Part shown: positions 1 to 11,632 of the stretch, piece after piece
How positions within the stretch are numbered: position 1 is the stretch's first letter
Layout: every line of letters begins with the position of its first letter
Assembly: GCA_947846985.1 (NCBI GenBank)
Contig: CANTUZ010000026.1
Location: 52,062,730-52,126,729, forward strand
Reading direction: 5' to 3'
Origin: Fratercula arctica
Taxonomy: Eukaryota; Chordata; Aves; Charadriiformes; Alcidae
DNA: 64,000 nucleotides
Notes under the pieces: generated by a model
What the model saw: only the letters and a program-made list of their open reading frames with translations
The model's database searches: none
What the model was told of the DNA's origin: nothing
Translations under genes and position numbers: made by a program

Positions 1-2835
1 CATGACTTCTGTTTGATTTTTTTTGAGGATAAGGCACTATTGCTTTATTCGTGTCTCTTTCAGAAAGAAGGTCCAGTGCCAGAAAGTATTATTTTTATAA
101 TTATCACATTTTCTGTTGAGAAACCTTCCTGGTTATCATACACTTTCTTCCAGAGGTAAACAATAGGATTCTTCAGAGGAGAGAAACAGGAAGTCTACAC
201 CTTGCAATTTGCTCCAAATTATTGTGTAATGACTTTTGAATCAGGGAAAGCTTCCATATCTTTTAATAACTTTCATTGCTTCATTGGCTGCTTGTCAAAA
301 TTTACGTCTCGTATAAGACACAGAAAACTAACCTTTCTGAGAGAGGAACGCTACTTTACCCTCAATGATACTGAGTATTTCTTCATAATAGTTATATAAG
401 TGTTTATTAGGGAAAGTTCTTACTCTTCTGAGGAAGTTCCGCAAGCCCCTACTTTCCAAACCATTCTTCAATTTTTACCTCATTTTGGATGTAGTTGCTC
501 TGAGAGGTTTCCACCACTGTCGATATTTCTCTCCGTTAATGTGGAAGTCTAAAATCTATCGATACGCTTTTTTCTTTTTTGTAAACCAAATCTCAGTTTC
601 AATCTTATCAACTATTATACTAATCTGTCCATTTTCCATTAATGCTTCCTACATTGTTATATTGACCTACATGAAACTGGCAAGCAGTCCTCCCTTTTCC
701 TTTCATTAAACGATCTGCCAAGTCCATTAGATGTTTCTGTGGGGCGTATTGGACATAAGCAGCATGGCTGTCAATCCATACCAGGGTAGCTGGAGGGCAG
801 ATACTATAGATTCAAGTTCAGGGGTTATATGTAAGCAATTTTTTTATGACTGACTTCAGTAAGTAGGAGAGGTTATAACAAAATGATCTATTTTGTAAAA
901 CAACAACAGCAACAACTACCAAACCAAAAAAGGGTGCTGAGTGAACTCAGAAATGATCCATATAAATAAACCCCTGCAGGGTTTTAATGGGAAGGGAAAA
1001 TAATCCATATTCCAGTCCCAGAATCCATCTAGGTTCTGGATTCCTGCTTTTGTGGTCTTCAGCAGAGCAGCTTTTCTGGAATTTTCTTTGGCTTTAACTC
1101 TCACTAAGGTCTGCCAATCTTAAACAGAGGTCTTCCATTGCAGGGAAGCCTTAAAAGAAGAATTATAGGGCATTAAGAGCATTTACATTGTCAGATAGCA
1201 TCAGGCTAGTAAAGCTGATACGATGTACTCTCATGAGGCCCTACTGCCCTTCCAGCATAACACCACACATTCTGTTCTCACCTGTCTTCTCTGCCTCCTC
1301 AACTCACATCCCCAGAGGGATATTGAAGGAGTGGAGTGGGAATATGGTCACCTGTTCCACCTGAGCTTGTCCCTGCTTGGGCTGTGGGGCAGGAGACTGC
1401 CCTGACATTCCAAGGAGGTTAATCAGCCCAGCCTCAAAGCCTTTGAACTAAAACTCCTATACACATTAGTTCTGAATTTGGCCTTATGGTATTGCCAGGT
1501 AGCCTTAAGGTAAAGGACAGTCAAGCTGGTACAAGCTCTTGTTGAATTATAATCAGATGGAATTTATTATTATTATTTTTTTGGCATTGCTGACATGTTG
1601 GCTTTGCACGCCTTAAAAACATCAAAGCTGACAAATGGGCAAGAAACATCAATGCCGACAGCACCACAGAAAGGAACAGGAAAAGGCCAAATTAAAGAAA
1701 TCATGAAGGAACTGGTACCAGCAAGCAAGTCAGCAAAATCCATTATATCTGACAGGTTTCCTGCTTCAGCATTGTCTTGGAGAGCTTCCTGCTGCTTGCC
1801 AGGCTGAGAGTAAGGCAACTCAATGATCCTCCACATTACGGTAGGGTTCTCATTACCACCTCACCGCTGGGCTGTATGCAGCTGTCAGTGGAAGCAATGG
1901 AGGCTTTTCACTATGGGTTGTAAAGGACAAGTTTGCAAATGAAAACATGGAAGGAATTTTTAAATAAGTTGATCCATTATTTTGAAATGATGTGTTAGGA
2001 CTTTAAGTATAAGAAGAGCATGTGGAAATGCAGCTGAGCAGTTCTACTGTGGGCCCAAACAGCAGGAAGAAATAAACACTTGTAGTAAAGCGATAAAACA
2101 AATAAGGAAGGCATAAATTGGAAATACATTTTCCCAACTGGAATTGCTTCTTTTATTTTACAAGAAAATGATAGAACAACAGTTTTTAATTTCCATGTCA
2201 GTCAGAAGGATGATGAAAAATTGTAGTAAAGGTTGAACAATGACTCACTTTAGTGATCAGTCTTGTGAGATTTACCATAAATAGAGCTCAGACCATCAAT
2301 CACTATTATAAAATACAACCTATACGTCATGCACATTTATTAGAGCAGATAAAACGAAACAGGAGGTTGAAATTAAAGATGTCCACCGAAGTCCACAAGG
2401 ATAAATGTCAGACAAAGGGCCTGCTTGGTAGAAGCAGATGAGAGCTTAGAATCTGGGTTTTATATGATCAAATGAGATAAAAATGCCTCTCATAATCAAG
2501 ATATCAGTATTTAAGATGGATACTAACAATATTTTAAGGAAAGAAAATTGTTGGAGGCTAGAGAGCTGTAACTAGTTGGGCCACAAAAAGTCCTTTCTTT
2601 AAGGGAAAGAAAACAACCTGTGTAGAAATGTCAGCCATCTCTGAGCTAAGAGTTAACCTTCTTTCAACATGCATGTGAAGAGACCTGGTTTTATATGCTG
2701 TGACTTCATTTTGCCTCACCATGTCTGACTCGGGGGGGTTGACATATAAGCCCTGGTCATTGGTGCATGCATGAATTCTGTCTGCTTCCCTCTACTGCTA
2801 TTACTGCCCCTGTGTGAGAGGCAACAGGAGTGAAT
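1..2835. other. Unique AT-rich non-coding stretch
   Basis: No gene is recognisable. The longest frames are under 90 codons. One segment (about 1573-1836) is open on both strands at once (87 codons minus, 70 codons plus), but neither product resembles a known family and neither has convincing splice or initiation context. There are short runs such as CAACAACAGCAACAAC near 901-917. Nothing else stands out. Confidence 0.6.
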
Positions 2836-2880
2836 CTGTGCCAGACTCCTCAGCTGGCACTTCTTGGAGTCTGGTATGTT
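2836..2880. repeat. Worn interspersed-repeat scrap (amniote type, possible)
   Basis: The stretch reads GCCAGACTCCTCAGCTGG followed by a second GAGTCTGG. This resembles the 'GCCAGATCCTCAGCTGG' module of an old, partly palindromic interspersed repeat common in reptile and bird DNA. Only about 40 bases match from memory, so family and orientation are uncertain. Confidence 0.25.
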
Positions 2881-3027
2881 AGTTTAAACCACCTTCAACT
2901 TCTGTTTAAGTTGATATGCTGACTTGTAAGCCACAGCTGCGTAGAGTCTGGCTCATACCTGCTTCTGGTAACTCCAGCAGAGGAGCAGGACAAACAGCTG
3001 GAGAAGGGTAATACATAAATGGCAAGA

Positions 3028-3098
3028 CTTGCCTGTCAGTTCCCTCATATGTGAAATGGAAAAAAAAAAAAAAAAAGATTCCTACCTAGCTTTTCCTG
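3028..3098 (-). repeat. Degraded MIR/L3-like repeat with poly(A) run
   Basis: The sequence CCTGTCAGTTCCCTCATATG, then TGAAATGG, closely follows the old tetrapod motif 'CCTCAGTTTCCCCATCTGTAAAATGG', and CCTACCTAGC downstream follows 'TACCTACCTCACAG'. In the usual orientation this puts the element on the minus strand. A run of 17 A (3060-3076) has expanded inside it. The call rests on remembered consensus and the element is very old. Confidence 0.4.
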
Positions 3099-5111
3099 TT
3101 TGCCCATAAAGAAATCATCAATTAACTAAAAGCTGGTGAGCAAGGAGTGCCTGGACTGAAGACAAGGTAGAAACTAAATAACACTCCAATGAGTTAAGCA
3201 TACTCAGTGGCAGTCACTACGTTTCTTCTTCTTCCTCCATTCTGTAACCTAATTTTCAGATTTTAGCTGAAAGAAACTACAAAATTTATGAACTAATATA
3301 TTTAATAAATTTATTATGAAATTATAAATATGTTGGATCAAAATCAAGGTCCCATTATTAATCTTCAAGACCACTGATGAACATGACTCAAAATTTCCCT
3401 GAGGGGACCTCTCTCTTTGTACTGATGACATCTTTTGACAGCCATGTTCCTTCAGAAACTATGAGCTTGTCAGCCTCAAGGGTGAAGCTCGTGGGAGTTG
3501 GAGATGGGGCTTTCTTGGCACCAAGGCAAGCCGTTTGGATCTTATTATCGGAGGAAATAAGAAAGACCACAAATCTCACTGCCTTCAGAACAAAGTCTAA
3601 GGCTCACTTTTTCAACTTCACTTTTCCAAAGCTGCTGCTAAAAATACCCAGGAAAAAGAGACAAAGGCAAAAGGAGAAAGAAAAAAGAAGGAAAAGCAAA
3701 GGAGAGAAGAGAAAACAACATGATTGTGTCCCCAGCTGCTTGTGGGAAGTAGGAAGAGAATTGTGTTTCTATTGTGGTTTACCATGAATTTAGTGATAAT
3801 TTGTTGTGAGCTGTTTTAACAGTTGGCATGGACAATTTTATAAGAATCGCAATAGGAAACTGTGTATAGATCCATAGCAATTTTTCTCTTGCTTTCAGTT
3901 CCAATGTTAAACACCCTAACCACCCAGGTAATCGGAAGAGTGATTGGTAATAACAGATTAGCTACTTGAGAAATTAAAATCTATAGCTTTATCAGCGGGG
4001 ACTGAGGGCACCTTTAGTTGTTGGATACTTCATAATTTTTCACCTTATTGACACATTTCTGTACTACTGCCACAGTCGCAGTGGCACAGGCAGGGTAAGC
4101 TATGAGACGAATTCCTGAGCACTGTTGGCCTTAGCATCCTGTCTCGTTGTAATCCTTTTTTTAATTACTCCAAAACATGGTTGGTTTTGGTTGATGACTT
4201 TAACATATCTCTCAGCTTTCATCTCTCAAACTGAGAAGTTTTTTGAGTTACTGATCATACCTGACTCAATATCCACTGGACTTACAAAGTTACACAGCAT
4301 CTGTAGAGGCTTGGGACATGCCTGCATTTCACAGTGGAGCCTGGTCCTGTCACACCCAAGATAACATGATTAAATTAGGACTGCATCCGGAAACAGTGTA
4401 GACCCCCATCAATGCAGCATTGCACTAACAGTAATTAAACCTGTTGAGCAGCAGGACTGATGGGTTTGGACATGATACTACGTAGTAGCAGAATCATGCT
4501 CTCAGCAGGTGTCTCTGGTAGGCCCTGTGCCCTGCCTCTGCAGATGTCTGCTGACATCTTCAAAAATATGGGCATCCTCCCATCCAACCCAACAGGTTCC
4601 TAAACTCCTTTAATGTAACTTTCTACTCGTTGGTGTGTGGGCATGAGAAATATTCATGTTTCAGGTCCTTATCTTTGCTTGCTCAGTGATCACCTCTCCT
4701 CACGGCATTTCCTCCTGTCAGGAAGAGATGATTCAGCTTTCAGACCTCTGTGAACCTCATTCACCTGGATTAGACTCAAAGACCCTCTGATTATCTCAGA
4801 GGTGGAGATTCCCAAGGCAATAAGATAGCTACAAAATGATAGCATAATTTTTAAGTTGATCTATCCCATCATGGGGACAAGCTTTGATTCTTTTTGGACA
4901 TAGACTCTTTCTGGAAAAAAATATGTACCTAAAACTAGTTGGGCCAAATTACATTTTAGACACATATGTAGGCACTTAGTCCTTTTTGATTATATGTGAA
5001 TACAGAATAATGGTTATAAGTATTAGTTATTTGCTCCCTTGCTTCTTTGCTTCTTTTTCTATAGTAATTTCCTTCTTTGTCTTTTTATTATTACAAATAC
5101 AGAGAGTTGCC
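3099..5111. other. Unique non-coding stretch with purine tract
   Basis: A nearly pure purine tract (about 3650-3715, rich in AAAGGAGAAAG-type steps) lies inside a 136-codon plus-strand frame at 3377-3787 and gives it a Lys/Arg-rich, low-complexity tail. That frame has no recognisable domain and I treat it as chance. The rest shows no gene or clear repeat. Confidence 0.55.
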
Positions 5112-5480
5112 TCAGCTGGAAAGCAGCTTTGCATAAAAGGGCTTGGGGGTTCTGGTGAACACCAAGTTGAACATGAGCCAACAATGTTCCCTCGAAGCAA
5201 AGAAAGCTAATGGTATTCTGGGCTGCATTAAGAAAAGCCTTGCCAGCAGGTCAAGGGAGGTGATCCTTCCTCTCTGCTCAGCCCTGATGACACTACACCT
5301 GGGCCGAACTGTGTCGACTTCTGGACTCCCCAGTTCGAAAGAGACATGGATATCCTGATGAGAGTCCAATGAAGGACCATGAAGGTGATTAAGGGACTGG
5401 AGCACCTCTGCTACCAGGAAAGGCTGAGAGAGCTGGCACTGTTCAACCCCTCTGTGATTTCTGTGATTCTGTGTGTGTAC
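5112..5480 (+). mobile_element. CR1 LINE fragment, 5'-truncated, internally deleted
   Basis: Read on the plus strand, the sequence encodes broken pieces of the C-terminal part of the CR1 ORF2 reverse transcriptase. These include [20 protein letters not shown] (from about 5140), [20 protein letters not shown] and a later KGLEHLCYQERLRELALF, split by frameshifts. The usual several hundred bases encoding the ORF2 end and the 3' UTR are missing. At about 5442-5450 the coding part jumps to a short tail TCTGTGATTTCTGTGATTCTG (5450-5470), a decayed form of the CR1 octamer tail. The copy is therefore 5'-truncated, internally deleted by roughly 0.4-0.5 kb relative to the sibling copies, and inactive. 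Family assignment is firm; subfamily is not determined. Confidence 0.9.
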
Positions 5481-8400
5481 ATGTGTTATATGAATCTCAC
5501 ATTAAAATCAGTTAATGAATTTTCTAATGTCTCATACAGGTCTAAAGAAAACCTTCCAAGGACTATCTGAGTGGCTAAAATGTTGTGATTAGTCTTGGCA
5601 AAGCAAAGTTTGTCAAGCTTTTGGCAGCTTCTACTATCATTAACCTATTTTCTTTCTCTGAAAACAACTAACTAATATTTCTGTATTTGTAGCATTATTC
5701 CTCTAACTGGCTAGTTGTTTCTGCCAAGAATCAAGCCTTTGATGTAAAAATCTATAGCCTTTGGAAATATGGCTTTGGTTCTGATATAAATTGCAACTGT
5801 AAGATGCAGGTAAATGTGTGATGAAACTGAGGTATCTTGCCATAACCTGATTTTATTTGATATTGCTATAAGCTGCTTAGGGGCATGTCTCTTATTTGCA
5901 ACCAAGCTTAGGAAAGATATATTAATTTTACTGTGGTGAATGTCAGGAAGTTTATCTAGATTTTTTAAAACACTGCAGCCCCAGAACTGTTTACCTGGTG
6001 TTTAAAAAGAGATAATTTCTGAGTCTTGGTGAATTTTGTATCTGTCTTCATCTTAACCAGAAACCTTTAACTCCTTGTGAACTGACCTGTCATATTTCCT
6101 CTTACGAGGAAGCCATTTAGCAGAGCAGAGAGATGTTGTCATGGGTCTATCATTGCATCTGACTCAGGAAATGGGTGGGTCTGACAGAGATGGGATGGAT
6201 ATGTGTACAGATTCTTTTGGAAACAGCTACCTAACAATGAGGGAGGTGATCAGTGAGCTTTTTTTTTCCAATCACAGAACCTAGCTGCCACCTCGTGCTG
6301 AGGTAGAAGCTCCAGTGGCCCAGTAGACAAACTAAATTTTAGTAATAAAATATTATAGTCTAAATTAGCTACAAATTTTGGAGTTACCAGAAACATGACA
6401 CTAACAGTAAACTAGATATTAATGGCTATCTGATTCAACACAAAGACTGTGATCTTTAAGTAAGAATGTGTTTCTTCTGTCAAGTCATGACAAATATGTT
6501 TCTTATCTTAACAAGGACCAGTAAATAGATTCTTTCTTCATTATTAGGTATTCTTTTCTGAGGGTAATAATAATGCTAATACTGCATTAATGAAGATAAA
6601 GAAATAAAACACAGTGCTGCAGTAAATATGTCTTACTAGATGCAGGGACAGTACTTTAGCTGAAAAATATCTCAAAACACCTTAATGCATTCTATTGCTA
6701 GAGCTGCAGAACTAGTAAAAGCACATTGCTAAGGGGACATCTATTAATGAGATTTATAAGAACACTAATAGGTAAATCTAAAGCTGTCAATGGTAATGCA
6801 AATTAATACAATTCCAACTCATCACAATTCTGGATTATAAATATTCATAATTGTCCTGTACTCTCATAGGTATAAGTATTTCTGAGCATATTTATATATT
6901 CAATACTTCTATCCCTATGCAAAGATAAAGTAGGTCCAAATGTATTTCTGTCCTATACCACTTAGGGAGATATTACATCAGCTCAGTGTGCAACGATTAA
7001 GTCATGTCACTTCAGTTATTGATAAAGTAGACTTCATACTTCATACGTGTAAGTAAAGTATACTTATACTCCAAAGTGGTATTTATGTTATTAAAACTGT
7101 TTTTTACTTGCTTTACACAGCATTACTATCTTTTTCGTTGCCTGCTTTTCTTTTTCCTGTTCTTAAAGAGATGAAAATGAAAAAGGAGCTTAATGTTAAA
7201 GGCACTGCAAACAAAAGCAGTATTAGAAAGACAAAATATTTAATGGTTTCATGTGGTTATAATATGGTAGATTAATGTAAATTGCATGGTAATAATATCA
7301 ATATATATAGTATTATGTTCATAATATGTTGTGGTGTTACACAAATTGAAAGTTGTCTAGTTATAAATATCAATTCAATGTCTGCAGTACTAAAATCAGC
7401 TTCATTGACCTATATTTAAACTTACTATCTGCTCAAACTAAAGTGAATGCTCACTTAATAGCTATTTCAGAGCACTGTATCTGATGATTTTTTTTTTTTT
7501 TTTTTAACAGCATTAGCTGAAGGGCTAATTTTAATCCTCTTTTCTCTCTGTGGAAGAACTTATGTGTCAAGAAAATAGGTGGGAGTTCCCATTTTCAAGA
7601 GTGTGTAGTTCTCTCAGCCTAGTTCTATCTCACTCCAGTAATTAGTAAATAACGTTTTCGATTTTTAGTGTTTTTCTTCTGTTATCAATTTCAGCCTTCT
7701 CAGAATTATGTTCTTATTTTGCAATAGGCATCTGGCTGATAATCTCACTGCAGAGGGCTTTTTCCTTCACTTTCTTTCATTACTCTTTTCCAGAAAACCT
7801 CATTTTTCATCTGCCATTTACTCTCCCACTTTGTGCACTCTGAGTTTCTCTGCTTTTGGCAAGGTCAGCACTCAAAATGTCTTCTCTATGAACTGCTAAT
7901 TCTCCTAAATGTTGCAAAAGATGGTAGTTTGGCTCTTAGGATCAGCAGTTTTGCCCTGAGAGTGCTTAGCAAGATAATGCAGTAGGACATACATGATAAC
8001 TTCTTTATAATTTTATTGAAGTGAGAAGCAAGGAATATATTCCATTGCAAAATGACAAGGGTTTCTTGGGTGCTTTTTTTGAGCTTTTTAGCCCATAAAT
8101 AGCTGTAAATCACAGCTTCTCCTAACCTCTGCAGAAAAACTTGATGCCTAGATGGAGAATGAAACATACTGTGAGGACTGCCAGCCAATGTGTGATATTC
8201 CCAGACCACCACCCACGTACATCACACATCTGCTGTATTCTGAGTAAGCTCAACAGTATGCAGATGTACGCAGAAGCAATTTCAATCCTTTTCTTTTACT
8301 ATCTTTAACCGTTTCTACTAGGGTCCTCTAAGCAGTATGCACCAGCAACACTGAATAAGGAAAAAGCAAAGGGGAAACCAGTAATGAGATACAGGAAGAA

Positions 8401-9589
8401 AACCCACAATCAGCACCAGCTGTTGCCCAATTAAACTCAACAGTTCACAGGTGTTCACAAGAGGATACACAGTTTTGCCTACGCCAAGGTACCTTTCTAA
8501 ATAACCCTTATGAGAACAATGAGAACAAAATGAATTTTCTTTTATTGGCCACTTTACATATTTTTAAAGCTTTAAAATTTTTATATGTCAACAGTAACAT
8601 TTTTATAAACTAAACATTTCTCTCTCCATTTTTGACATCTTAATCAAAACCAAAAAATATCAAAGTTAACAGCTGAGGTTTCTGTCATTCTTGTCTTGGC
8701 TCTTCTCAGCTACATTCTCTTTTTTACTGCCATTCTTAGTTAATAGCTTTCTACGCAGGCTTTATGACTATTGCTTTGTGTTTATGAACATGAGTCCTAA
8801 AAGCTCACAATCCTGTTGGACATCAGGGTACTGAACGTAACGTAATTTGATATGTTTACCTATGTCCAGAAACAGCCTGATTTTTGAAACAGCAAATTCA
8901 TGAACAGTATGATCCTGTCAGGACTCTGCATCTGGGTACTACTGACGATTTAGCACGTATGTGTTGATGCTGCTTTGTGATATGCTTGTTTTATGATTAC
9001 ATAGAGGACCTTGGGCTCCAGGGCTGGTATTTCAATAGCTTTAGTTGGCATCTTAAGGCACTAAAACCAACAGCAAGAATCAGAGAGAAAACTGATAGTT
9101 CTGCTCCGTCTATGCATTCCTTTTCAGCAAAACCTTCCAAGTCTTCGAATTTCTCTATGGTTAGACACTGATTTGAGGGCCATAATATAAAATGATAGTC
9201 TTCAAAACTAAGAGGTTTGAACTTGATCCACACAGTCATGTATTTACAACTGTGTATCCTTGAAACAAGACAAATTTAAACATGAAATTGTTATTTGCTT
9301 CCCTTTGTAATACAAAATTACCTCACAAAGTTCCTTAGTAATTACAGTATGTCAACTAGCTGTTTAGGCCATGGCTGGGAGGTTGGAAGGCCCAGGGGAG
9401 CCTTATCTCTGTGGTGTAAATGAGATGCATATGATGTCGGTGCTCTAAAAGGTTAAAACTGAGCTACAATGCAATGGAGACCAGTTCTCAGATTTAACCT
9501 ACAGGGAAACATTTATGATGTTCTCTGCCTCCAATTTATTTTAATAACACTTAATAATACTAGTTTGGTCTTAACCAAAGTAATGGCTT
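5481..9589. other. AT-rich unique stretch, no gene seen
   Basis: No gene or clear transposon. An 18-T run lies at 7488-7505. The part from about 6640 to 7460 is especially AT-rich with homeodomain-like TAAT cores and one perfect POU octamer ATGCAAAT (6796-6803) followed by TAAT. The 108-codon minus-strand frame at 7886-8212 and the 80-codon minus frame at 8997-9239 have no recognisable content. Confidence 0.55.
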
Positions 9590-9690
9590 TCATGCAAAGA
9601 TCTCAAAGCACTTTCTGCCTAGGAATTAATTTTCACCGCACCCTAATGAGAACTAGAAGCAGTATTTCACCTACTTGCAATTTCTCTTTA
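9590..9690 (+). repeat. Degraded MIR/L3-like repeat
   Basis: CTCAAAGCACTTT, an ATTAATTTTCACC block, CACCCTAATGAGAAC and CAGTATTTCACCTACTTGCA occur in the same order and spacing as the old tetrapod repeat module 'CAAAGCACTTTA...ATTAATCCTCACAACACCCTGTGAGGTAGGTA...TATT'. Individual matches are imperfect, but the colinearity supports an ancient interspersed repeat. The exact family cannot be assigned by eye. Confidence 0.4.
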
Positions 9691-10957
9691 TTAAACTTAC
9701 CTTTAGTCTAATATTAAGAGCTTAAAGAGGCTGTGAGAGTTTGTATTTTTATATTCTAAGTTTCACTAGCTCTGAACTGAGTATAGTACTGATGTGCTTC
9801 TGTGTCTGGCAATTAAGATGGGTCTTTTCTAGAAATAACCAGAGAAAAACTTTCAGGCAACGTTGACAGAAATTTTTTTCGACTTCCAGAATAAATGCTT
9901 TTTTGAAGTCTTTCCATGCTGGGCTTCAGAAGGTTAGCTTAGTGGTAGCTCAATTTTTAGACACGCTTTTCAGTGAAAATATTCATGTAATTCAAAACAT
10001 TTCAAAAATCAGTACTGGGTATTTAAAATCCTGGTGTGATACATGCAGAACACAGAGTAGTAACAGTAGGCTAACAAAAATGAAGCCTATTTGCAAAGGT
10101 GAAAGAACAACCTTCACAATTTAGGGGAAAATTATTGTGGCTTCTTGTTGCTTTTTCTTTCTTTTTTCTCTCTCATTTTTTTGCCTCTAGTCACAGCAGG
10201 ATAACATCTGTTCTCAGATAGGAGACAGAAATTTGGCCTATAATACATGTATACAAAAACCATTCACGTAGGGGCTGGTATTCCCAGGTGAAATACTTTC
10301 CTTGAACAGAAAGTCAGAGTGCTTACTGTCAACGTGAGGTAGACCCCTCTGTGGGGTTTTGAGGTAAAATGCAAATTCCTGAAACAATTGCTATGCAGGC
10401 CCTCAGAGGGATTATTGTACCCTGTTGCCTGAGTAATACTGGTTACTGCTTCTCTGCACGGTCAGGAGGAAAGCAGGACTCAGCAGACATTAAATGTTTT
10501 GATTGTATCCTTGCTTATGAGTAAACTTCAGCTCTCATCTATTGTCTACTTCATCAGTCTACCCGGAGCTATCTTATAGCTGTTATATGTTACAACTGGG
10601 TTTTTAAATTTTTCTAGCTGAATCATAGGTTTGATTAATCCATGATGCTTATTCTCTGCATTAAAGGAGATTAAGGAAGGGCCTATTGCCAAGAAAGGAG
10701 TGGTTCGGTGTTGAAATAAAGAAACAAAATGTTGAGACTTATTGTTTATCCAAGCTAAATGAAATTTACCACATCTCTGCGTGTTAGTTCACTGATGATT
10801 TTTGCTATTACAACAAAGTCATTTATGATACATAAGTGCAACGCACAAGTAGCCAGTGTGATAATCCCCTCTGCTGTCCTGCTAATGAAAGAGGAGGCTG
10901 GTGAGCAAGGAAGATGGTTTAAAATTTGGTGAGAACCTAGACCAGGGAGCCTAGAAA
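9691..10957. other. Unique non-coding stretch
   Basis: No gene or repeat recognised. A pyrimidine-rich run (about 10141-10192, CTTTTTCTTTCTTTTTTCTC-like) is the only low-complexity feature. A perfect ATGCAAAT octamer lies at 10369-10376, without further context. Confidence 0.5.
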
Positions 10958-11055
10958 AGACAGGAAGGGGAAAAAGTCTGTGGGCAGGAGAATATCAGAT
11001 CCATCAAGACAGGAAGGGGAAAAAGTCTGTGGGCAGGAGAATATCAGACCCATCA
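10958..11055. repeat. 49-bp tandem duplication (two copies)
   Basis: Positions 10958-11006 and 11007-11055 are two head-to-tail copies of a 49-bp unit beginning AGACAGGAAGGGG and ending CCATCA. They differ at one base (GATCC versus GACCC). The unit length is not a multiple of three, so it shifts frame between copies, as expected of non-coding DNA. The near identity implies a recent duplication. Confidence 0.97.
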
Positions 11056-11534
11056 ACAGAAACACCAAATCGTGCAACAGTCTCAGCTGGACTGCTTGTT
11101 TCTCCATTTGCTGTTCTTCCTTTCTATGGGGTTGAGCATTAATTGTTTCTGTTGTTTCATGTTGAGCATTCTTTTGTTTTGTTTTGTGTTCTTGCCCTTG
11201 GATATGAATAAGCAAATGGCAAGTGAAAAGCTTTGCTGACTTCCCTGTGGGTTTCTGCTTTTAATATGAAATACACACTGGCACAGGATAAAATTTATGC
11301 CAGTGAAGAGACCCTGACCACTGCTGAAATCCCATCTAAGCTTCCTCTTCAGGTACTCTGCAAGGGAGAGAATTACTCCTGCTAGTCCTGTGATGAATAT
11401 ACTTAAAATGAGCACAAGAGGATACCCAGCTGGCACAGTTTTCCCAAGAATAAGCAGGACCAAAGGTTTTATGTGAAAATTGACTGTGTCCTAAAAGATG
11501 TTCTCCTGCTTCATTAAGTGTCAGGTTTTATTCA
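11056..11534. other. Unique non-coding stretch
   Basis: A 126-codon minus-strand frame (11083-11463) begins with a hydrophobic run and ends in a Lys/Gln/Asn-rich segment. It matches nothing I know and has no convincing splice context, so I regard it as chance. Confidence 0.45.
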
Positions 11535-11632
11535 GGCCTCATTGGGAGAAATTCTTTATAGCCTGTGGTAGATGAAAATGGATGATCATAACTAATGATC
11601 CCTCCTGGCCTTAAAAATCTATGAATTTACAA
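11535..11632 (+). repeat. Ancient CR1/L3-type LINE 3' end
   Basis: The stretch contains GAAAATGGATGATCATAA, then TCCCTCCTGGCCTTAAAAAT and CTATGAAT. This is the remembered 3'-end signature of old amniote CR1/L3-type elements ('GATGATCATAATGGTCCCTTCTGGCCTTAAAATCTATGAA'). The orientation is plus, and the 5' part has decayed beyond recognition. Nothing coding remains. Confidence 0.55.

Noticed and set aside
1573..1836. Segment open on both strands (87 and 70 codons)
   Set aside because: Mutual openness arises easily from a stop-poor composition over about 260 bases; neither product is recognisable.
3377..3787. 136-codon plus-strand frame with a basic tail
   Set aside because: The tail is the translation of a purine tract, and the start region has no recognisable domain or splice context.
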